DNA of 64,000 nt from Streptomyces sp. MP131-18 (GTDB lineage Bacteria; Actinomycetota; Actinomycetes; Streptomycetales; Streptomycetaceae): the NCBI RefSeq assembly GCF_001984575.1, contig NZ_LZNS01000001.1, positions 4,196,915-4,260,914 on the forward strand, written 5' to 3'. The position numbers were made by a program, and so were the translations under genes. The first letter of the stretch is position 1; every line of letters starts with the position of its first letter. Below the pieces are notes generated by a model. That model did no database searches. It saw only the letters and a program-made list of their open reading frames with translations, and had not been told where the DNA came from. Positions 51,783 through 59,339 of the stretch are shown one piece after another.

Positions 51783-52592
51783 TCAGCGGAGGATGGCGAG
51801 CTGGTGCGGCGGCGGCGTTGGGGAGCTGACGTACCCGGCCGCGTACAGCCGCCGCCAGATCAACGCCTCTCCCTTGGGAGTGACGTAGGTGGTCGAGCGG
51901 GCCTGCGGAGGCCGGTCAGGATGGGTCTCGATGACGAAGGTCTTCAGCTCGAAGTGCCCTCTGCGGACGTGGTCTGCGTACGGCTCGTTCTTACGGGTCC
52001 CGGAAGGTATGAGCAGCCCCTCGGCGTAGAGGAACTGCCGTAGCGCTCGCTCCTGGATGCCGAACCGCTTGGCGACGGAACCCACCAGAGCCAGCCCGGC
52101 AGCGTCGAGGGTCTGCCGGGCTCGGGCTGCGTCCGGGGCAAGTTCGGCGGCGCGCTGCTCTGCGGCGTCGGCGCGGTCTCGTTCGGTCTTCGCGATCTCG
52201 ATCGCGCGGGCGGTCAGCTGGGTCTGCCGCTCCAGCTCGGCCAGCGGGTCGCCCAGCGCTGGGGCTGCCTCGTATCGGCCCGTCCGGCGGATGGAGGGGA
52301 TGACCTCCTCGGCGATCCAGTCCTGGAAGCGCTCGGCGGCCGACAGGTTGCTGCGCATCACCAGCCGGTACACGCCTGACTCCGAGACGATCTTCCGGTT
52401 AGGGTTACCCGGGGTTCCGTCAGGAATCGTGACGGAACTCTTCATCCGGTCCGGGAGCTGGCCCACGGCCATCCGGCCGTTGGCGTACCCAAGGATGTCA
52501 GTCACGTCGGAGGCGACGAACCAGGGTTCATCGTCGATGAGGAGCGTGCGCACCCGCGCGCCGTCGAAGCTGAACGGGATCATGTTGGTCAT
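51783..52592 (-). CDS. Phage antirepressor (BRO-N and KilAC domains)
   Basis: A 269-residue protein. Residues about 1-105 are a BRO-N domain (PWFVASDVTDILGYANGRM; SESGVYRLVMRSNLSAAERF), residues about 120-160 a coiled linker, and residues about 165-265 a KilAC-type domain (GLALVGSVAKRFGIQERALR; YVTPKGEALIWRRL). Such proteins block repressors. It lies at the far end of the late gene block rather than beside the repressor. ATG at 52592. Confidence 0.88.
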   Translation of the reverse strand: MTNMIPFSFDGARVRTLLIDDEPWFVASDVTDILGYANGRMAVGQLPDRMKSSVTIPDGTPGNPNRKIVSESGVYRLVMRSNLSAAERFQDWIAEEVIPSIRRTGRYEAAPALGDPLAELERQTQLTARAIEIAKTERDRADAAEQRAAELAPDAARARQTLDAAGLALVGSVAKRFGIQERALRQFLYAEGLLIPSGTRKNEPYADHVRRGHFELKTFVIETHPDRPPQARSTTYVTPKGEALIWRRLYAAGYVSSPTPPPHQLAILR

Positions 52593-52634
52593 GGCGATCA
52601 CGTCCCTTGGTCGTAGTGGACAGCGGCGGGTGTT

Positions 52635-53711
52635 TCAGATGGGCCGGCCATCTGCTGCTGAGCCCGTCGAGGCTGGGTCGGCACGCCTGATGCGGGGCCG
52701 GAACAGTCGCTTGCCGCGTTCGTGCACGGTGACCGAGAAGATCACCTGATGAGCGGCCGGTCCTCCGAGGAACGCCTGGTTGGTGATGAGGAGCTGGTTG
52801 TCGTGGAAGGCGACGCCACCGAGGAGGTCGAAGGGGACCTGCGGCTCCTCGTTGTCCTGGGAGGCGGCCGGCAGGCGGGTGATCTCCCGGCCGTCGCGGC
52901 TGAGTACGAGCAGCGTGCTGGCGACGGCGAGTGCGACGTAGACGGTGCCGCTGCGGCTGACGGCGAACCCGTCCGGGGTCTCGCCAGGGCCGCCTTCCCA
53001 GAACAGGCGCCGCTGTCCGGGCCGGCCGTCACGCCCGATGTCCAGGGTGTACAGACGTCCTCGGGCGTTCGCGAGCTCGTCGGGGTCCTGGAGGTCGTGG
53101 GCGGACTCGGCGAGCAGCAGGGTGCGGCCGTGGTCGAGGAAGCGGACGGTGTTGGGGCCGAACAGCGAGTCCATGTCGGAGGCGGTGTACCAGACTTCTC
53201 CGGTGCCGCCGCCGGGAGGCACACGCCAGATCAGGGCCTGGGTGAGGTCGCCGATGTACAGGTTGCCGTCGGGGTCGAACGCGAGGTTGATCGGCGCGGC
53301 CGGCCGGTCGGCCGTCGCGGCGGAGCATCCGGCGTCTCGAGCGTCGCCTTCGCACAGCGGTACGTCGGGGAGTTCCGCGTACGTCGTCTGCTCGCCGGTG
53401 CGGGGGTCGAGGGTGATGACCCGCGACGGCGACTGGTCGACGGCGTAGAGAATGCCGTCATGGTCGAGCGCCAGACCTGATATCCCTTGAACGGGGTGGA
53501 TTTGACCTTTCACCGTGAAGTCGGCGGTGATGTCGCCGTGGCGGTTGTAGGCGTAGATGTGTGAGGCGACGTCGGGTTGGTTGGTGATGTCGCGGTGCGT
53601 TGCGACATAGATGGTGTCTCGATCGACCGCGATTCCGAGGGGGTGCCCAGGGAAGGGCACCTCAGCCCAGACCTCGACCTGGAACGCGGGATGGTGCGGA
53701 GAGCAGTGCAT
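52635..53711 (-). CDS. SMP-30/gluconolactonase-like beta-propeller protein (copy 1)
   Basis: A 358-residue protein with repeated propeller-blade motifs: PLGIAVDRDTIYVATH, ISGLALDHDGILYAVDQ, NLAFDPDGNLYIGDL, TPDGFAVSRSGTVYVALA. It is a six-bladed propeller of SMP-30/NHL type. No signal peptide. Paralogous to the protein encoded at 62522-63559 across the whole length. Follows the endolysin on the late transcript. AGGAG six bases before the ATG. Its use to a phage is unknown. Confidence 0.8.
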   Translation of the reverse strand: MHCSPHHPAFQVEVWAEVPFPGHPLGIAVDRDTIYVATHRDITNQPDVASHIYAYNRHGDITADFTVKGQIHPVQGISGLALDHDGILYAVDQSPSRVITLDPRTGEQTTYAELPDVPLCEGDARDAGCSAATADRPAAPINLAFDPDGNLYIGDLTQALIWRVPPGGGTGEVWYTASDMDSLFGPNTVRFLDHGRTLLLAESAHDLQDPDELANARGRLYTLDIGRDGRPGQRRLFWEGGPGETPDGFAVSRSGTVYVALAVASTLLVLSRDGREITRLPAASQDNEEPQVPFDLLGGVAFHDNQLLITNQAFLGGPAAHQVIFSVTVHERGKRLFRPRIRRADPASTGSAADGRPI

Positions 53712-53757
53712 GAGATTCTCCTGTGATTCTCAGGCCCGTTGCCGTGTCCGAGCGAGA

Positions 53758-54198
53758 TCAGGTTGTCCAGTAGAGGATCTCGGCCCGGCCCCAAGTGATC
53801 GTGACCGGTTCCACATCGCCCGGTAGAAGAACCTCACAGACGAGACGGTCGTCCCGAGAACCACCGATGTGGGCTGGCCAGTTGTGAACGAAGTGGCCGT
53901 CCCCGCCAGAGTGCACAGGCGAGCTGATAGGCATCCGTGCGCCCTGGTGCCATCCGTCGTCGTCGCGGTAGTTGTGGCCAAAGCGCATCTGGATCTCCTG
54001 GCCTTCGGTCATCCCAGCAACTCGGATAGCAAAGGCTCCGGTGTAAGAGGCCGGTCCGTGGAGGACCGTCTGCTCGGGGTGCTTTTCTTGCCACTCGCCT
54101 TCTCGATAGACTCGGTCGAAGGTGAGGGTGTGCCACGCGCCTGGCCGAATGGTCTGCACGTGTTGGGCAGTAGTGCTGTAAATAGCCCGCTCGGGCAT
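53758..54198 (-). CDS. Possible internal-start product: endolysin C-terminal domain
   Basis: An in-frame ATG at 54198 (MPERAIYSTTAQHVQTIRP) has GAGGAGG eight bases upstream (54201-54214 on the plus strand reads as its complement), stronger than the ribosome site of the full-length start. It would give a 146-residue free wall-binding domain, as known for some other phage endolysins. Confidence 0.5.
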   Translation of the reverse strand: MPERAIYSTTAQHVQTIRPGAWHTLTFDRVYREGEWQEKHPEQTVLHGPASYTGAFAIRVAGMTEGQEIQMRFGHNYRDDDGWHQGARMPISSPVHSGGDGHFVHNWPAHIGGSRDDRLVCEVLLPGDVEPVTITWGRAEILYWTT

Positions 54199-54840
54199 AT
54201 CCTCTTCCTCCTCGTTCGGATTCCAACTTGAGGGGTGCTTGAGCCGTTCGATGACGCGGCGTCGGATATCACGCATGGAGACACCGGGTCCGCGGGGATC
54301 GATCTTGCCGGGCTGCCACTCCAGGTGACCGATCACGCTGGTGTCGCCGTCCCGGCCCCAGTGGTGAGCGCGGCAGAGGGCTGCGGAAGCGCGGACAATG
54401 GCCTCGACCTGCTCGGGAGGCCAGGGGTCCCTGTTGTCCCCGAGGTTGACGCATTCGAAGCCATAGAAATGGCGGTTGCCGTCGGTATCGGCCTCGTTGT
54501 CCGCAGGGAGTTCGCGTTCGGCGATGACTGCGGCGAGCACGTCACCATCGCCGGCTCCCGCGTGATTGGCTCGGCCGTGGCCCACCATGTGGACAGTGCC
54601 GTCCTTCGCTATGACGCCATGGCACAGCGGGCCCGGCAGGTCGGAGCGGCCTTCATAGCAGAGTTCGACGGAGGCGCCGGTGCCGGTGGTAACCGTGTGA
54701 TGGATCATCACCCCGTGAACCGGGCCCCAGGACCCGACGTGATTGCGGTTATGGGTGCGCCAATTCCTGAACTCGACCACCCGCACGCCCTCGTCTCGGA
54801 GAGCGTTGATAAGCCGGTCAGTGGAAAGTGGTTCAGCCAT
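53758..54840 (-). CDS. Endolysin, N-acetylmuramoyl-L-alanine amidase (amidase_2)
   Basis: A 360-residue lysin. Residues about 38-200 form an amidase_2/PGRP domain with zinc ligands H47 (VMIHHTV), H172 (IGHLEWQ) and D181 (GKIDPRGPG). An acidic linker ends at about 214, then a C-terminal domain of 146 residues begins at M215, preceded on the minus strand by GAGGAGGAAGAGG. That domain is probably for wall binding. It lies downstream of tail genes on the late transcript. No holin is obvious beside it. Confidence 0.9.
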   Translation of the reverse strand: MAEPLSTDRLINALRDEGVRVVEFRNWRTHNRNHVGSWGPVHGVMIHHTVTTGTGASVELCYEGRSDLPGPLCHGVIAKDGTVHMVGHGRANHAGAGDGDVLAAVIAERELPADNEADTDGNRHFYGFECVNLGDNRDPWPPEQVEAIVRASAALCRAHHWGRDGDTSVIGHLEWQPGKIDPRGPGVSMRDIRRRVIERLKHPSSWNPNEEEEDMPERAIYSTTAQHVQTIRPGAWHTLTFDRVYREGEWQEKHPEQTVLHGPASYTGAFAIRVAGMTEGQEIQMRFGHNYRDDDGWHQGARMPISSPVHSGGDGHFVHNWPAHIGGSRDDRLVCEVLLPGDVEPVTITWGRAEILYWTT

Positions 54841-54845
54841 AGTGC

Positions 54846-56717
54846 TTACTCTCCCGGGAGGGCCTGTAGATTGCGGACTTTACCGATGAACGGCGCGGGA
54901 TTCTGGGTGGCGAAGGATTCCTCTTTCTCTACGAAGAAATAGGGGCCTCGGTACTGCGTGTCGTCGGTGGTGACGACGTACTCTGTGCCTCCGGCCAGGG
55001 TCCTCGTGAATGAGATCGATTCGGGTGTCACGGCGAGTTCATAGGTGTTCCAGAATCCGGCTGCTACGGCAGGGCTGCTGGTGTCCTCTGCGAGCGTGGT
55101 GAGAGTGGAGGTTTCGGATTCCCATTTCCCTATGCCGATAGCGCCGCTGGCGCGCTGCCATACCCGGTACATGCCCTGCGGGCCTTCCGGGAATCCAGCA
55201 GGGTTCAGGTCCGGGTTATCCGGCGGCCAGGCGTAGGGGTCGTCGTCGGATTCCGCTCCGAACAGCAGGCCCATCTTGTTGCGGGTTACCGGGTTCACCT
55301 CTTTGAACATCAGGTCGAATCTGATCCGGTAATTCTGCGGGTCCGGAAGTGGGCAGGCGCGGCCGATGAGGATCGCAGGACGGCCTTGGCTGTTGCCCCA
55401 TTCGCCGGGGATGACCAGGCCAGGGCCGTCCTCGTGGAGCGGCGGGGTCGCAGGGGTGCCTTCGGTGTAGCCGCGGACGTTCGTGCCGAGGATGGCGCGG
55501 GCGTCGGTCGCGAAGGTGAGCTGGCCGGCAGCCATCCGACGGTGTGTCCAGGGGTCCTCGCCGCGGCGGTAGTCATGGCGCTCGGGGCCGCGGTAGTAGA
55601 CCGGGTCCAGGCTGAAGCCGCCGCGGATGCCGAGCTGGTTCACGCGCGCGCGGTGGCTGTGGCGGGTGGCGCCCCACATCAGGACCTGGATTCCGGCGTC
55701 CCGGTACGCGGCGAACACTTCGTCGGCGTAGTAGCGGTCGAGGATCATCCATTGCGCACCGGATGCGGCCACGTCCTCCACCGGCCAGGGAAGTGCCGTT
55801 TCGCCCCAGATGGTGGGGCGCGGTGAGGCCAGTCCGGCGGTCAGCCCGGCATTGACGATCGTCGAGACGTTGATCAGCTCGGAGGCGGTGATGATGGCCC
55901 AGTCCTGAGCGCATATCTGGAGCACGCCGCGGATCGCCGCGGCGACGTTCGCGGCCTCGGAGGTCTCCGGAGCCGGGTTAATGCCGACGTGACAGTCCAG
56001 CAGTGCCACGGACTTCCCGCCCAGCCGTTGAAGGAAGGCCGGGAGCAGCATCATGTGGTAGTTCGGGGCCAGCCAGCCGTACCAGCCACCGCGTCGAGCA
56101 CCGCGTTCGGAGGTGCTTACGTACGGGTCGTCCGAGCTGCCGGCGTAGACGTAGGCGGAGGCGATGGTGTCGGAGTCCAGCAGCAGCGCGGGAGCGGACT
56201 CGTAGATCGAGCACCGCCCGGAGCGAAGGATGGTGGTGTCGCCTTCCAGGATCACGCCGATGCCGTCTGCACTGGCGCAGACTGGCACCCCGGTGATGTC
56301 GATCTGGTGGGCGATGCAGTAGTCGACGCCCTGAGGGGAGTTGCCGGGGTTGTGGTATCCGGCCAGGCGATCAGCGCCGACCACATCCGGCGCGGGCGGC
56401 AGGGCAGCAATCGTCCGTACACAGGCGGCAGGGTCGCTACCACCGTCGCCGATGACCGCAAGGCCGCCGCTGGGCCCGAACGTTATCCCGCCGCCGGGTT
56501 CCAGCCGGGCCTGAAGCCGAGCGGTTCCTTCATCCCAGACGAGCCCGGGACCGGTGTGCTCCCCGACGCTCGCGGCGACGCCTTCGGTGCCGGTATGGCC
56601 CTCGTGGTTGACGCCCACGGTCCACGGGTTCAGCACCGAGCCGTTGCCGTCCCTGACCAGGGGCGGTTCGACCTCCAGGTTGCAGAAGCACCCCTGGGCA
56701 CAACCGCATCTCGCCAT
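54846..56717 (-). CDS. Minor tail protein with degenerate GDPD-like barrel and LamG-like end
   Basis: A 623-residue protein. An N-terminal Cys-rich start (MARCGCAQGCFCNLE), then residues about 120-410 resemble a glycerophosphodiesterase barrel (GYHNPGNSPQGVDYCIAHQI; GIGVILEGDTTILRSG) with the usual HRG/PENT motifs altered; residues about 440-620 are beta-rich, jelly-roll-like (YRIRFDLMFKEVNPVTRN). The position suggests a receptor-binding or wall-digesting tail tip. GDPD motifs are degenerate, so activity is doubtful. Confidence 0.65.
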   Translation of the reverse strand: MARCGCAQGCFCNLEVEPPLVRDGNGSVLNPWTVGVNHEGHTGTEGVAASVGEHTGPGLVWDEGTARLQARLEPGGGITFGPSGGLAVIGDGGSDPAACVRTIAALPPAPDVVGADRLAGYHNPGNSPQGVDYCIAHQIDITGVPVCASADGIGVILEGDTTILRSGRCSIYESAPALLLDSDTIASAYVYAGSSDDPYVSTSERGARRGGWYGWLAPNYHMMLLPAFLQRLGGKSVALLDCHVGINPAPETSEAANVAAAIRGVLQICAQDWAIITASELINVSTIVNAGLTAGLASPRPTIWGETALPWPVEDVAASGAQWMILDRYYADEVFAAYRDAGIQVLMWGATRHSHRARVNQLGIRGGFSLDPVYYRGPERHDYRRGEDPWTHRRMAAGQLTFATDARAILGTNVRGYTEGTPATPPLHEDGPGLVIPGEWGNSQGRPAILIGRACPLPDPQNYRIRFDLMFKEVNPVTRNKMGLLFGAESDDDPYAWPPDNPDLNPAGFPEGPQGMYRVWQRASGAIGIGKWESETSTLTTLAEDTSSPAVAAGFWNTYELAVTPESISFTRTLAGGTEYVVTTDDTQYRGPYFFVEKEESFATQNPAPFIGKVRNLQALPGE

Positions 56718-56720
56718 CGG

Positions 56721-56957
56721 TCAGACCTCCTGTTCGTCGCAAGGGCCATCGGCGCAGCGCTGGCCGGTCTCCCGGCTCTCCCACCACGCCTGGCCAAATT
56801 GGTCATGCGTCACCCGCCACCAGCGGCCGCCCAGGCGCACGGTCATCACTGCCGCCATGGCGCCATCGCCGAGTGCGGCGCGGCCGAGCGCACGCTGCGC
56901 CGCGACGGCGGCGCGCTGAGGGCGTTGTCCGGCGCGTTGTCCGGGGGCGGCGGGCAT
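56721..56957 (-). CDS. Small tail-region protein
   Basis: A 78-residue protein: Ala/Arg-rich N-terminus, then a compact end RLGGRWWRVTHDQFGQAWWE with Cys pair. ATG overlaps the preceding stop region, and it ends 3 bp before the next gene. Function unknown. Confidence 0.55.
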   Translation of the reverse strand: MPAAPGQRAGQRPQRAAVAAQRALGRAALGDGAMAAVMTVRLGGRWWRVTHDQFGQAWWESRETGQRCADGPCDEQEV

Positions 56958-56958
56958 G

Positions 56959-58095
56959 TCAGATCCCTTCCGGCAGCGCGGCGGTCGGCACGAGGGTCAC
57001 CGCGACTTCTTCGCCGGCCGCCCCCCAGCCGACCTCGACGTCCGAGAGGGTGAAGGCGGCGGTGGTCTCCATGCAGAAGCCCTCGGTTGTAAGGTCCAGC
57101 CGTTCTCCGGCGACGAGTTGGTGGATCGACAGCGGCGCGGTGGGGGCGAGGCGGGAGCCGGTCGGTACCGAGACCACGAGCGGCGCCGGGTACCGGCCGC
57201 GCAGGGCTTCGCGCGCCATCTGCTCCAGCTCGGCCTCGCCGGCGTCGGTGGCGGAGGCAACCAGCCAGTCCAGCCGTCCGTACGGCGTGCCGATCTCGCC
57301 GGTGCCGGCGGTGGCGCCGTCGGAGATGTCGTTCGAGCGCTGGCTGGTGGCCCAGGCGTACGTCGCGGCCGCGGAGCCGTCCTTGATCACTTCGATGTCG
57401 CCGATGACGTGGTCGAGGGTGAGCCGGGTCTGTGCGCGGTCGCTCTCTCGCTTGGAGAAGCGCAGCAGGAGCGACCGGCCGCTGGTGGTGAACTCCAGTC
57501 CCCGCAGCGCGAGCTCGTGAAGAACGTCCAGGACGCTCGCGCTCCAGACCGCCGCGTTCGAGCTGCCGTCCTTCTCGAAGCGCGCGGTCGGTCCGTCATT
57601 GCGCACGATGTGCCGCAGCAGGTTCGGGTAGTCGGGAGGGTCGGAGAACGGGGAGGTGAGGTTGGCCTCGATGATGTGCTGGGCGATCCACTGCACCGGG
57701 CCGCGCCGGCGGCCTGCGGCGTCCGGCGTGTCGGTGACATAGCGCAGCAGCCAGGTGTTCTGGCAGCGCGCCAGCCAGCCGAGCATGTCCTGGGCTTCGA
57801 TGACGAAGGAGCTGCGGGTCTCCCGCGGCTGCCGGGCGATCGGCCCCTGCCAGACCAGATCCAGATCCCGGTACAAGGACAGCTCATGCACCCAGGGCTC
57901 GACCTGGCCGAGTTGGGCGCAGCATTCGGCCGCGCCGGCCTTGGCGATCGTGACCTGCGCTTCCGAGATGTCGTTGACCGTTCGGGACCAGGAGAGCTCG
58001 GTGAGCGCGTCGACGGACGGTGAGACGAACGGACGGCTGCCGCCGCGCCAGTGGATGATCGCCCGGTACTCCTGCGGGCTTCCCAGGACCGGCAT
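56959..58095 (-). CDS. Minor tail protein (baseplate/Gp37-like)
   Basis: A 378-residue protein. Its N-terminus (ELSWSRTVNDISEAQVTI; HELSLYRDLDLVWQGPIARQ) matches the fold of siphovirus tail proteins of the Gp37/distal-tail-associated type. Place in the operon is after the Dit-like gene and before the tail-tip gene, as expected. Confidence 0.75.
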   Translation of the reverse strand: MPVLGSPQEYRAIIHWRGGSRPFVSPSVDALTELSWSRTVNDISEAQVTIAKAGAAECCAQLGQVEPWVHELSLYRDLDLVWQGPIARQPRETRSSFVIEAQDMLGWLARCQNTWLLRYVTDTPDAAGRRRGPVQWIAQHIIEANLTSPFSDPPDYPNLLRHIVRNDGPTARFEKDGSSNAAVWSASVLDVLHELALRGLEFTTSGRSLLLRFSKRESDRAQTRLTLDHVIGDIEVIKDGSAAATYAWATSQRSNDISDGATAGTGEIGTPYGRLDWLVASATDAGEAELEQMAREALRGRYPAPLVVSVPTGSRLAPTAPLSIHQLVAGERLDLTTEGFCMETTAAFTLSDVEVGWGAAGEEVAVTLVPTAALPEGI

Positions 58096-58102
58096 CAGTG
58101 CC

Positions 58103-59338
58103 TCACCCCATGTCCGATCGCGGGATGAGCTGGACGCGGGCGCGCGCGTCGGGGGCGACCGTGTCGGCCATAGCCATGACCTCCACGCACAGCCCGGACG
58201 GGCAGGGGAAGACCGGCCAGGTGAACGAGGTGCCTTGCGGGCCGTAGAGGGTGGGGGTGTCGGTGGCGGTGCCGACTTGAGAGGGGCATTCGACGACGGC
58301 GCGTTGCAGGCGGCCGTCTACCGTCAGGATCGAGCGGGCCGGCAGGTAGGGGATGGTGATGTGCCAGCACGCCTGGCAGGGGTCGGACACGTCGAAGCAG
58401 TCGATGCCCTGCGGGTTGGCCCAGCCGCGCAGCACCAGACGTCGGATCGCGCTGGTGCCGGTCATGACCTCGATCAACGGCACGGTCTCCAGCCATTGCG
58501 GCTGGTCGAGTACGCCCAGGGACACCACTTGCGCGCGGAAGGTGGCGACGCCGGTCGGATAGCACGCGTCGACCGGCACCGGCGGACGCGGCGGCAGCGC
58601 AGGCGGCGGGCAGTCCGGGTCCTGCGTGCAGGGAGGCGGGTCCTGGCAGTAGTCATGCACCGTGTCCGGGTCGAGATCGACCACCAGGCCCTCGCCGAGA
58701 TCCACCCAGTCCGCGGAGGCGGCCAGCGGCTCACGGAAGATGAACGGACGTCCGGCGGCAAGGGCGAACGTCACGGTCGCGATCAGCCCGCCGCCAGTCA
58801 GGCGTAGGGTCGCGGTGACCTGCGGGCCGTCCAGCAACCCGACGTCATACAGATGCCGCAGCTCCGAGGTGCCGTCGATGGGGCAGGAGGCGAACACGCA
58901 CATCTCGTCCCCTGCGCACGCCGTGCAGGCGCTGCCGCGCAGCGCGCTGGCCAGCCACTCCAGCCCGTAGGACAGCGCGGCGGGATCGGCGGCGACCAGG
59001 AGAACGGTGTAAGCGATCTCGCGATGTGTCCGTCGGAGAACCCCGAGGGCGGCGCCGTCGCCGACCAGCTGGGAGGGGGTGCGTTCGATCGGGTTGGTGT
59101 CGAAGCCGGCCACCGTCTGGCCGAGCACGCCGAGGAAGCCGCTGGACTCCCGGATAGCGGGGTCGAACCAGGGGGCAGGGTCCTGCCGGAGATCCCAGTA
59201 CGGCATGTCGCCGACCGCAGCCGGGACCTCGGGGCATGGCTCGCAGGTGATCGGAATGCCGCTGGCGGTCGCATAGGCATGGGCTCGAGCGGAATTGATG
59301 ACCTCGGTGCCGGCTAGGTCCATGTAGTCCACCAGCAC
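58103..59338 (-). CDS. Distal-tail-like minor tail protein
   Basis: A 411-residue protein directly after the tape measure gene, the usual site of the distal tail (Dit) protein. It has a strand-rich N-terminal part and two Cys-rich inserts (ACTACAGDEMCVFASC; DPPPCTQDPDCPPPALPPR). GTG start with AGGGG upstream; the tape-measure stop is one base away. Confidence 0.7.
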   Translation of the reverse strand: MLVDYMDLAGTEVINSARAHAYATASGIPITCEPCPEVPAAVGDMPYWDLRQDPAPWFDPAIRESSGFLGVLGQTVAGFDTNPIERTPSQLVGDGAALGVLRRTHREIAYTVLLVAADPAALSYGLEWLASALRGSACTACAGDEMCVFASCPIDGTSELRHLYDVGLLDGPQVTATLRLTGGGLIATVTFALAAGRPFIFREPLAASADWVDLGEGLVVDLDPDTVHDYCQDPPPCTQDPDCPPPALPPRPPVPVDACYPTGVATFRAQVVSLGVLDQPQWLETVPLIEVMTGTSAIRRLVLRGWANPQGIDCFDVSDPCQACWHITIPYLPARSILTVDGRLQRAVVECPSQVGTATDTPTLYGPQGTSFTWPVFPCPSGLCVEVMAMADTVAPDARARVQLIPRSDMG

Positions 59339-59339
59339 G

